NCBI GenBank assembly: GCA_002396385.1
Contig: DGTD01000080.1
Location: forward strand, 732-14,083
DNA length: 13,352 nt
Direction of reading: 5' to 3'
Source: Bacteroidales bacterium UBA4345
GTDB lineage: Bacteria; Bacteroidota; Bacteroidia; Bacteroidales; Paludibacteraceae
Below, in pieces: positions 7,273 to 13,352 of this stretch. Both the position numbers and the translations under genes were made by a program. The notes beneath the pieces were generated by a model. The model was not told where the DNA came from and did no database searches. It saw nothing but the letters and a program-made list of their open reading frames with translations. Each line of letters begins with the position of its first letter. Position 1 is the first letter of the stretch.

Positions 7273-10200
7273 CTAAGGAAGCACCACAATTTTGTCGGAA
7301 TTCCCCACAAAAGAACTATCGTCGGTTTTCAATTCAACCCTATAGATATAAACACCAGCACCGACGCGTTGTCCGTAAGCATTTTTCAAATTCCACGGGA
7401 TGGAAATCTGTGCATCGGCAGAATTATCAGACCCAGTCAACACATTGACAAACCTGCCGTTCACATCGTAAATAGATACGACATAATCAACATTCGCCAA
7501 AGGCCTGTCGTGTCTAACAACCAAGTTGGTCTCATTCAGAGCCGGATTAGGGAAAGCCGAAACAGCATCGATGTGAGGTCCCTTACCATTTTCAACCACA
7601 AACGAGAGAGTTTTGGTTGTAGAATTGTTAAGTAAGTCCCAAACCTTGAAAGTAAGCGTGTACACGCCATCGGCGAGTCCAATCATCTTATAAGAGACAG
7701 TACCATCGGTACAACTGTGCAGCGAATATGCGAAATTGGAATTCAGAGGCACCGGATCACCGCCATTAATGGAGAGCGTGATATCGTGCCCGATGCCGAC
7801 ATCGGAAGCATTAATACCATTCTCGTCGTAGAGTTTGGCAATAAAGACAGGATTGGCGCCAACCACATCACCCGAACGGAAAGAAGGCGAGTTGATATAA
7901 ACCGAAGCCAAAGGTCCGACAGAATCGGCAATAAGCGAGTCAAGACTACCACCGATAACCAGATTGTCGTAGTTGCCGACAGCCTCAACCTTGCTTTCTG
8001 TATCGCAAGCATAATAAGTAATACGTCCCTTACCGAAGGCATACGAGATATCGTTAGGGACAATAAAGCTAAACGAGAATTCACCATCCACAACCTCCGC
8101 CTCACCAGAGAACAACACACTCGGATAGTCATTAAACTTGGCAATCATCGGATTTCCGTTCTCATCCTTATCATTACCCTTAGTACTTCTTGTCTGTTCC
8201 TTGTCGTAAACCTTAACAAAAACACGACCGTTGAAACTATTATCGGCAGCGCCATCATTTTCAATATGTCCGTTTACGACAACTTTAGAAAGGGCATTAG
8301 CCGTATCTAAGGAAACAAAATCAGTAATGACACGTTCAGCAGGGAAAACAATGTGTAAGGCCGGGTCACCCATCAAAGGATACTTGACACGGATTTCATT
8401 AGCCACCTTATTTTTTGCCATAAGCATAATGTCACCTATAGTCATATCAGGAGTCTGAGAGAAGAAATAGAGGCAGAAAGCCGAGTCGAACAAATTGTTG
8501 TCGTAAGCATAAGTCGGCCTTGAAGTAGCCACCACAGCAATGGCCCCCCCATTAGGTGCGAGCACCAACGACTCGCCGCAGGCAGTGGCATAATTATCGT
8601 ATTCCGAGAACTCGCAACTTGCAGAGAACCAAACGCCCAAGCGTTTGTTTGTCAGCGAAGAAACCAGATTCTGGGTAAATGTTTTTTCAGCAGCCCAGTT
8701 AATAGCATTACTATGGCCGATATAATTGATCAACATGGAGCCATTCTCTACATTCTCAAGAATAAGCTTTTCAACATCGGGATATCTGTTACCACTCGAT
8801 TCAACAACACGGTTGTAGGAATCGTGATAAATCTTTTTCTGGTCAACGCTTGGTAGCGCACTAGCAATAACTTTCGACAGCGATTCGGCATAAGTCAGAA
8901 AATCGTGATAAGAGATGGCAGACGACTTACCCTCATTGTCATCGGCAAGCAGGCATATCTTGTTTTTCCACGCCCCCATCTGGTCATTCTTCATATATTC
9001 CCCAATCTTCGTCACAACAGCATCAGCCTGTTCAGCCGTAACAAACGGGAGACGGCCAACCGCCACCTGGCAAGAAGACCTTACGATTGAGAAGTTAGTG
9101 CTGTCGTTATCGGCAAGCATACCATAATAATCGTCGGCAGGGAAAGAAACATTGCCCGTACCACGCTGATAGCAAAGAACCAGATTACGAGGAGCCGGAT
9201 AGGAAGAAGACAACAAGCCTTTGTTGTCGAAACATCCGTCACCAAACAAAAGCAAATAACGAGGCGCCACCCGTTCAGGGTCGGTTTGAGCCCTGTCGTA
9301 AAGCATCTTCATAAACGAACGAATAGCCGTAGGATCAGTAGTTCCCGAAGAGAACTCGTTAAAAATCTGCTCCTGCGACAACACCACCGCAGAAATACCA
9401 TCGTTCTGAATATGCAGGTTGGCCAAACGCTGCGCCTGGGCCTGAAAAGCAAGAGGCGAAATAATAACCAGGTCAGCACCTTTAAACCCATGCAGGTTTT
9501 GGTTGACTAAAACAGAGTGCCCATCGACAGAAAGGAATCCGCCACCTTTTGGGTTAAAAGCCACATACTTCGAGAACACACCAGCAGACGCCTTAAACCG
9601 GAGACTGTCGGCACTTAGAGAACTAACACATTGTGTAATCTGGTTGGGATTTGTCACATTCCACACCACAGTTTCAGAATTAGCCCCCGACACAACATGT
9701 TCAACAACCCCCACGGTATCGGCCGACAAGTTATTAAAGCACAAAAATCCGCTTTGCAACTTGTTATAACACAGAGCCGAAGCGCAGAGATAATGAATAT
9801 ATCCCGTACAAGAAGCCGCAGAGGAAGTAAAATCGACCTTAAAATCTAACGATTTAGCAGAAGCAGGCTGATAAATGTCAGCCTTAGAAGCCATGAGAGC
9901 AGGAGTCACCGAGAAAGAAGAACCGTTGACCGAAACACTAAATTTCGGATCGTTAGAATTCGTCACATCGGTATAGATAGTAAAAAAAACATTGTCACCT
10001 GGCACCATATTGCTGAAAGGCAGACTTATCTTAGTTGTACCCGACTGCTGCACCCCATCGTCGTACCATGCGGTACCACCTTTGTAGATGTTGGTTGTTT
10101 GGGGCATATAGATATTAAACGCATAATGCGTATGAATCGACTTAACAGCATCGGCAGCAGGCACCTTGCCTTTTTTAGCAGAAAGCCTCTTTCCCCCCGT

Positions 10201-10647
10201 TTCAGAAAGGAAATAAGCACCAGCGTCGGCATAAGAGTTATTGACGAAAAAAAGAGGGTTACTGTTATTCGAAGGTACCTGCTTCAGAGTGCCGACACCA
10301 TAAAAAAGCAGGTAATTGTCACCCTCATACGTGCATACTTCAGGAATATCGTCGATATAATCGGCAGTCAGGTTTTCAGACAGCAACTGTCCACCATAGC
10401 CATAAACACGTACATTTTTAGGATTCTTGAAGCCCCAAGCCTTCAATTCGTCGTAAGTTATTTTGTACATGCCCTCTTTTGTAACCCGTATTTTCACCCA
10501 TAAGCCAGAAGACAACTTCGAAGAAGCGGCATACATAGGTACACGCGAAACAAAGGCATCGTCACCATAACAAGCCACGGGAATCGTGCAAATAACCGAC
10601 ACGCATAGAAGTATACGTCTTAACAAAGACACCATATTATTTGTCAT
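7273..10647 (-). CDS. porU: T9SS sortase PorU paralog, distal copy (C25 family)
   Basis: A second full-length PorU of 1124 residues, collinear with its neighbour at 3708-7109 from signal peptide to C-terminus. The N-terminal hydrophobic stretch (RRILLCVSVICTIPVACYG) is a signal peptide; translation may start at the ATG at 10647 or at the in-frame ATG at 10635, which would remove MTNN. The C25 domain covers about 390-770 and retains H645 in NYIGHSNA and C678 in WFSASCEF, again 33 apart, so sortase activity is plausible. The C-terminal domain starts near FPNPALNET and ends GVYIYRV...KIVVLP, without cysteines. Identity to the other copy is about three quarters in the segment before the C-terminal domain by hand comparison, and clearly lower around residues 205-290. 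The gene ends at TAG followed by a strong terminator. No convincing promoter is seen; it may be read from the upstream hydrolase gene. Confidence 0.93.
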   Translation of the reverse strand: MTNNMVSLLRRILLCVSVICTIPVACYGDDAFVSRVPMYAASSKLSSGLWVKIRVTKEGMYKITYDELKAWGFKNPKNVRVYGYGGQLLSENLTADYIDDIPEVCTYEGDNYLLFYGVGTLKQVPSNNSNPLFFVNNSYADAGAYFLSETGGKRLSAKKGKVPAADAVKSIHTHYAFNIYMPQTTNIYKGGTAWYDDGVQQSGTTKISLPFSNMVPGDNVFFTIYTDVTNSNDPKFSVSVNGSSFSVTPALMASKADIYQPASAKSLDFKVDFTSSAASCTGYIHYLCASALCYNKLQSGFLCFNNLSADTVGVVEHVVSGANSETVVWNVTNPNQITQCVSSLSADSLRFKASAGVFSKYVAFNPKGGGFLSVDGHSVLVNQNLHGFKGADLVIISPLAFQAQAQRLANLHIQNDGISAVVLSQEQIFNEFSSGTTDPTAIRSFMKMLYDRAQTDPERVAPRYLLLFGDGCFDNKGLLSSSYPAPRNLVLCYQRGTGNVSFPADDYYGMLADNDSTNFSIVRSSCQVAVGRLPFVTAEQADAVVTKIGEYMKNDQMGAWKNKICLLADDNEGKSSAISYHDFLTYAESLSKVIASALPSVDQKKIYHDSYNRVVESSGNRYPDVEKLILENVENGSMLINYIGHSNAINWAAEKTFTQNLVSSLTNKRLGVWFSASCEFSEYDNYATACGESLVLAPNGGAIAVVATSRPTYAYDNNLFDSAFCLYFFSQTPDMTIGDIMLMAKNKVANEIRVKYPLMGDPALHIVFPAERVITDFVSLDTANALSKVVVNGHIENDGAADNSFNGRVFVKVYDKEQTRSTKGNDKDENGNPMIAKFNDYPSVLFSGEAEVVDGEFSFSFIVPNDISYAFGKGRITYYACDTESKVEAVGNYDNLVIGGSLDSLIADSVGPLASVYINSPSFRSGDVVGANPVFIAKLYDENGINASDVGIGHDITLSINGGDPVPLNSNFAYSLHSCTDGTVSYKMIGLADGVYTLTFKVWDLLNNSTTKTLSFVVENGKGPHIDAVSAFPNPALNETNLVVRHDRPLANVDYVVSIYDVNGRFVNVLTGSDNSADAQISIPWNLKNAYGQRVGAGVYIYRVELKTDDSSFVGNSDKIVVLP

Positions 10648-10658
10648 AAACTATATCA

Positions 10659-10686
10659 ATAAAAAGCATCGTAGACAGCGCTACGA
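10659..10686 (-). terminator. Possible weak terminator after the hydrolase gene
   Basis: The arms 10669-10674 and 10681-10686 (TCGTAG and CTACGA) give a perfect 6-pair stem with a 6-base loop. On the minus strand it is followed by TGCTTTTTATT. It lies about 38 bases past the hydrolase stop and 12 bases before the distal porU start, so it could equally be a hairpin in the porU leader. The stem is short and the T-run is interrupted. Confidence 0.35.
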
Positions 10687-10723
10687 CAAAAAAGCACAAA
10701 AAAGAGCCAGCATCGGCAAAAAA

Positions 10724-11341
10724 TCAGCACACCTTGAAATCAAGAAGTTTTTGGTTTTCAAGGAAAGCCTGTAGATGGTCGCCCACAGCAACAGGACCGA
10801 CCCCCTCAGGAGTACCCGTAAAAATGACATCGCCGACCTTAAGCGTCACAAAGCGGCTGACATATTCAATAATCTCATCGATAGAAAAGAACATATCGGC
10901 CGTTTTACCCGTCTGCACCATTTTTCCATTCAGCAAGAGATGGAAATTGAGTTTCGAGAATTCGGGCAAATCTTGTTTTGGAATGAACTTGCTGATAGGG
11001 GCAGAATTGTCGAAGCCCTTGCATAAATCCCACGGGTCACCAGCCATTTTGAACTTCCGTTGCAAATCGCGCGCAGTAAAATCGATGCCAATTCCCACCG
11101 CATCGTAATAGCGGTTAGCGAACTGGCGGGCAATATTTTTACCCATTTTAGAGATGCGAACAATGACCTCCGTCTCGTAATGAACCTCGTTTGAGAAATC
11201 GGGCAAATAGAAAGGTTCCCCATCCCTCAGCACAGAAGTGTCTGGTTTCATAAAGATGACCGGGCACTCGGGTTTTACAGTAGAAACCGAAAGTTCGGCA
11301 TTATGTCGTGGATAATTCCACCCTATAGCAATAATCTTCAT
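10724..11341 (-). CDS. Fumarylacetoacetate hydrolase family protein
   Basis: A 205-residue member of the FAH family of the compact FAHD1/YcgM type, which hydrolyse acylpyruvates or decarboxylate oxaloacetate using a divalent metal. Visible signatures are the start MKIIAIGWNY, the metal-ligand pair E56-x-E58 in HYETEVIVRI, D87 in GIGIDFTARDLQ, the KxFDxxAP-like segment KGFDNSAPIS (108-117), and FTGTPEGVGPV (174-183) near the C-terminus. The substrate cannot be told from sequence. I use the ATG at 11341; a TTG four codons upstream is possible but falls outside the family start. A strong promoter lies upstream. From memory, and unverified here, an FAH-family gene also precedes porU in Porphyromonas gingivalis, so this may be conserved synteny rather than a functional link to secretion. 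Confidence 0.9.
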   Translation of the reverse strand: MKIIAIGWNYPRHNAELSVSTVKPECPVIFMKPDTSVLRDGEPFYLPDFSNEVHYETEVIVRISKMGKNIARQFANRYYDAVGIGIDFTARDLQRKFKMAGDPWDLCKGFDNSAPISKFIPKQDLPEFSKLNFHLLLNGKMVQTGKTADMFFSIDEIIEYVSRFVTLKVGDVIFTGTPEGVGPVAVGDHLQAFLENQKLLDFKVC

Positions 11342-11391
11342 TTTAAAGAACAAGTTGCAGCAACTGCAATATACAAATTATAATCGGTATG

Positions 11392-11421
11392 CAAAGATAA
11401 TTTTTTTTAATTTTACGCAAA
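11392..11421 (-). promoter_or_regulatory. Bacteroidota-type promoter for the FAH-family gene
   Basis: On the minus strand the -33 box TTTG (11421-11418) and the -7 box TATCTTTG (11399-11392) are both exact and separated by 18 bases, close to the usual 19-20. The spacer is nearly all A/T. Transcription would start around 11385, about 44 bases before the ATG. This is the most complete promoter in the window and may also drive the distal porU copy if the hairpin at 10659-10686 is leaky. Confidence 0.7.
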
Positions 11422-11449
11422 AAGAAATAGCAAGCAACCCCCAATAAAG

Positions 11450-11794
11450 ATGAAAAAGGAAACAGACTGGCGAGCAGCGCTCACCCAAATAGCAGAAAAA
11501 GAGGGAATGGAAATAGGCAGACAAGAAACAACACCAGAAGCCGTTGAAGAAACATTCCGCAAACAGAAGTTAACCATAAAGGTAGAAAAGCGTGGAGCGA
11601 GCCAAAAGAAAGCCACCATTATTTACGGACATAATGGTAGCGACGAGGAGATAGCCGCCTTTGCGGCACAACTAAGAAAGAAACTGAATACCGGAGGTAG
11701 TGCCAGAGGCGGGGAAATACTATTGCAAGGAGACGTGGCACAGGCAGCCATAAGCCTACTGGAAGGCATGGGGCACCAGGCAAAAAGGCAATAA
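11450..11794 (+). CDS. yciH: YciH/SUI1-family translation initiation factor-like protein
   Basis: A 114-residue protein whose C-terminal half is a SUI1 (eIF1-like) domain. Seen directly: LTIKVEKRGASQKKATII (41-58), GSDEEIAAFAAQLRKKL (63-79), NTGGSARGGEILLQGD (80-95), and a final helix ISLLEGMGH. The TGGS...GEI.xQGD core is the hallmark of the family. The N-terminal 40 residues are charged and probably flexible. In E. coli YciH affects the fidelity of initiation on the ribosome; the role in Bacteroidota is not well defined. The ATG is 38 bases upstream of no other reading option, and 108 bases separate it from the divergent hydrolase gene. I see no clear plus-strand TAnnTTTG box. Its stop lies one base from that of the convergent HD gene. 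Confidence 0.92.
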   Translation: MKKETDWRAALTQIAEKEGMEIGRQETTPEAVEETFRKQKLTIKVEKRGASQKKATIIYGHNGSDEEIAAFAAQLRKKLNTGGSARGGEILLQGDVAQAAISLLEGMGHQAKRQ

Positions 11795-11795
11795 A

Positions 11796-12332
11796 CTATT
11801 TGAAAAGAGCATGCAGTTCATCGAAACGGCGCAGGGTCTCAGGTCCGAATTTTTCAAGTTTCTTGCGGGCCACATCAACAGACCGCTGTTCGCCCAGATG
11901 GGTTTTAGAGAAAAACTTGTCGGCATAACAAATGAGTTTTTCCTCTAAAGAAACAGGCAGCATATCGCGAGAAGGGATGGGTAACCCGTGACGGTCGATG
12001 TATTCTTTTGTAAGTCCCGTACCCGTATGGCGTTCGCAAACTAAAGCATGTTTGTCGAGTCCCTCGGAACGGAGTATCTCAGCGCCAAGCACACCGTGAC
12101 AAATATAAGGTTCATCGCCGTGACAGTCAATCGACTCAGCAGCAGTTCTAATTATGCCGATATCGTGCAACATAGCAGCCTCTTGCACAAACTGCAAATC
12201 GATATCGAGTTCAGGATGAGCCTTCCCCATCGAGACAGCCAAATTAGCAACAGAAGTAGAATGGTCAACCAAAATGCGATAAGCATCGGAAGACGGATCA
12301 ACATATTTTTTTATAATCAACAACGGATCCAT
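11796..12332 (-). CDS. HD-domain metal-dependent phosphohydrolase
   Basis: A 178-residue single-domain HD protein, expected to be cytosolic. The metal-binding pattern is complete: H24 in LVDHSTSVA, the H56-D57 doublet in AMLHDIGI, H79 in CHGVLG, H102 in ERHTGTG and D138 in CYADKF. Such stand-alone HD proteins hydrolyse phosphate esters of nucleotides or related compounds; the substrate cannot be inferred. The order H...HD...H...H...D resembles the uncharacterised bacterial group often annotated as predicted HD superfamily hydrolase. There is no second domain and no RelA or GGDEF partner. It is divergent from tatD with a likely promoter in the gap, and its stop (TAG) nearly touches that of yciH. 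Confidence 0.88.
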   Translation of the reverse strand: MDPLLIIKKYVDPSSDAYRILVDHSTSVANLAVSMGKAHPELDIDLQFVQEAAMLHDIGIIRTAAESIDCHGDEPYICHGVLGAEILRSEGLDKHALVCERHTGTGLTKEYIDRHGLPIPSRDMLPVSLEEKLICYADKFFSKTHLGEQRSVDVARKKLEKFGPETLRRFDELHALFK

Positions 12333-12369
12333 AAGCGGAAAGGTTTAAGAGAAACAATCTATAATACAA

Positions 12370-12400
12370 CAAATATAACACAACAGAACCAGAAAAACAA
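12370..12400 (-). promoter_or_regulatory. Putative promoter for the HD-domain gene
   Basis: On the minus strand, TATATTTG (12377-12370) matches TAnnTTTG exactly and a TTG (12400-12398) lies 20 bases upstream as a -33 box. The start site would be near 12363, about 30 bases before the ATG at 12332. The promoter reaches to within 7 bases of the divergent tatD start, so the two genes may interfere. Confidence 0.55.
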
Positions 12401-12406
12401 GAAAAC

Positions 12407-13183
12407 ATGGAACTAATAGACACCCATACACACATTTACGAAAAAGAGAGTTTTGGAGGAGACGAGCAAAACATAATAGATCGGCTTACAGCGGCCGGAG
12501 TAACGCACGCAATACTTCCGAACACCGACACCACCAGCATAGCAGAAGTGCTTGCATTTGAAGCATACGACCCTACCCGCTTCCACCCACTGATGGGCCT
12601 TCACCCCGAAAATGTAGACGAGAATTGGAAAGAGAACCTATCGGTAGTACTATCGGAATTCGACAAGCATCAATTTTATGGAGTAGGAGAAGTAGGAATT
12701 GACCTATATTGGGACGACAAATTCAAAGCAGAACAAAAGGAAGTCTTTACCGAGCAAACAGCCCTATCGGTAGAAAAAGGTCTACCTATTATAATCCATT
12801 GCAGAAACGGCTTGGACGAAACGCTGGATTGTCTGAAAAAATTCGACAAAAAAAAGATAAGGGGCATATTCCACAGTTTTACCGGGACAAAAGACGAGAT
12901 GAAAAAAATAAAAGAGCATGGCGATTTCAAGTTTGGAATAAACGGGATAGTCACCTTTAAGAAAAGTACATTACTACAAGAAACGATAAAAGAATCAGAT
13001 ATAAAAGAGTTCGTGCTGGAAACAGACTCCCCCTACCTGACCCCCGTACCATTCAGGGGCAAGCGGAACGAGACCGCCTATATAAGATATGTGGCAGAAA
13101 AGATAGCGGAAATAAAAGGGAGCCAGGTGGAAGAGGTAGCAGAAGAGACGAGCCACAATGCAAAAGAAATGTTCGGTATTTGA
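12407..13183 (+). CDS. tatD: TatD-family metal-dependent DNase
   Basis: A 258-residue TIM-barrel amidohydrolase-superfamily protein. All metal ligands are visible: H7 and H9 in DTHTHIYE, E95 in GVGEVGIDLYW, H131 in IIIHCRN, H156 in GIFHSFTGT and D207 in LETDSPYLTP. The C-terminal FRGKRNE and final helices also fit. TatD proteins are 3'-5' deoxyribonucleases acting on DNA, with proposed roles in repair of oxidative damage; some homologues act as D-aminoacyl-tRNA deacylases. No signal peptide is present, so it is cytosolic. The ATG at 12407 directly precedes the HxH strand. The 74-base gap from the divergent HD gene holds no plus-strand TAnnTTTG match, so its promoter is unidentified. No terminator hairpin follows the stop. 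Confidence 0.95.
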   Translation: MELIDTHTHIYEKESFGGDEQNIIDRLTAAGVTHAILPNTDTTSIAEVLAFEAYDPTRFHPLMGLHPENVDENWKENLSVVLSEFDKHQFYGVGEVGIDLYWDDKFKAEQKEVFTEQTALSVEKGLPIIIHCRNGLDETLDCLKKFDKKKIRGIFHSFTGTKDEMKKIKEHGDFKFGINGIVTFKKSTLLQETIKESDIKEFVLETDSPYLTPVPFRGKRNETAYIRYVAEKIAEIKGSQVEEVAEETSHNAKEMFGI

Positions 13184-13224
13184 AAAAAAAGAGGAGAAAA
13201 CAATTTAAGAAGACTATTTTTTTA

Positions 13225-13232
13225 TAAATTTG
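13225..13232 (+). promoter_or_regulatory. Putative -7 element upstream of tRNA-Ser
   Basis: TAAATTTG is an exact TAnnTTTG match on the plus strand. Transcription would begin near 13239, leaving about 90 bases before the tRNA. The -33 region is T/A-rich without a clean TTTG at standard spacing. The remaining 13184-13328 gap shows no ORF or strong hairpin. Confidence 0.4.
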
Positions 13233-13328
13233 CTGATAACAATCGTGCAAAAGGTGCGAAAAAAGGCATTTCCGAAGGCATTAAGAGGCACAAGATGCTA
13301 AAATTCAACCAAAAGCACAGATTAAACA

Positions 13329-13352
13329 GGAGAGATGCTCGAGTGGCTGAAG
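13329..13352 (+). tRNA. tRNA-Ser, 5' fragment
   Basis: The window ends inside a tRNA that begins GGAGAGATGCTCGAGTGGCT and continues GAAG. A GGAGAGA acceptor arm, TG at positions 8-9, and a D-arm of the form CTCGAGTGGCTGAAG are typical of bacterial class II tRNA-Ser. The anticodon, variable arm and 3' half lie beyond the window, so the isoacceptor cannot be named. Confidence 0.85.

Larger units (their letters stand above)
3708..10647 (-). repeat. Tandem gene duplication of porU (two diverged units)
   Basis: Two head-to-tail units, 3708-7109 and 7273-10647, encode collinear PorU proteins and are separated by 163 bases. Protein similarity runs from the mature N-terminus to the last residues, with small length differences only. 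Nucleotide similarity is uneven: about 116 bases near 6480-6596 and 10017-10133 differ at about 12 positions, whereas the adjoining segment encoding residues 205-290 is hard to align. The duplication looks old, with possible local sequence exchange. Confidence 0.9.

Noticed and set aside
3708..10647. Possibility that the C25 proteins are secreted gingipain-like proteases, not sortases
   Set aside because: Length, N-terminal region, His-to-Cys spacing of 33 matching PorU, and position next to porV all favour PorU.
13233..13328. Possible small RNA or riboswitch between tatD and tRNA-Ser
   Set aside because: Short repeats such as GGCATT are present, but there is no stable hairpin, conserved motif or terminator to support an RNA element.
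1..13352. Mobile elements, CRISPR arrays or phage genes
   Set aside because: No transposase or integrase, no regularly spaced repeats and no inverted terminal repeats were seen; apart from the porU duplication the gene content is chromosomal housekeeping.

Overview
The window comes from a Bacteroidota genome, most likely of the order Bacteroidales. Four things point there: type IX secretion system (T9SS) genes porU and porV, a T9SS C-terminal sorting domain on each PorU, promoter elements of the Bacteroidota TAnnTTTG type, and a carboxyspermidine-route polyamine gene. I cannot name the genus.

Layout. The left 11.3 kb is read on the minus strand. In transcription order it holds a fumarylacetoacetate hydrolase family gene (10724-11341), a distal porU copy (7273-10647), a second porU copy (3708-7109), porV (2302-3531), ispF (1728-2207), a secreted TonB C-terminal-domain protein (1283-1714), nspC (134-1276/1279) and the first 40 codons of aat (1-122), which runs off the left edge. 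The right part holds a YciH/SUI1 gene on the plus strand (11450-11794), a convergent HD-domain gene on the minus strand (11796-12332), a divergent tatD gene on the plus strand (12407-13183) and the first 24 bases of a tRNA-Ser at the right edge. There are no insertion sequences, CRISPR arrays or clearly broken genes.

The notable feature is two complete, tandem porU genes. PorU is the outer-membrane-associated sortase that removes the C-terminal signal from T9SS cargo and attaches the mature protein to anionic lipopolysaccharide; PorV carries cargo to it. Both copies keep a signal peptide, the gingipain-type C25 domain with the His/Cys pair 33 residues apart, and a full C-terminal domain. They differ most in one part of the N-terminal region and in the C-terminal domain, where the porV-proximal copy has six cysteines and the distal copy none. 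A strong intrinsic terminator separates the copies, and the proximal copy and porV each have a TAnnTTTG element of their own, so the genes could be expressed separately. The window therefore suggests a T9SS with two sortases and one local PorV, though function is inferred from sequence only.

The ispF, TonB-like, nspC and aat genes are tightly packed and probably form one operon of housekeeping functions: isoprenoid precursor synthesis, a periplasmic protein, spermidine synthesis and N-degron tagging. It starts just after the porV terminator.
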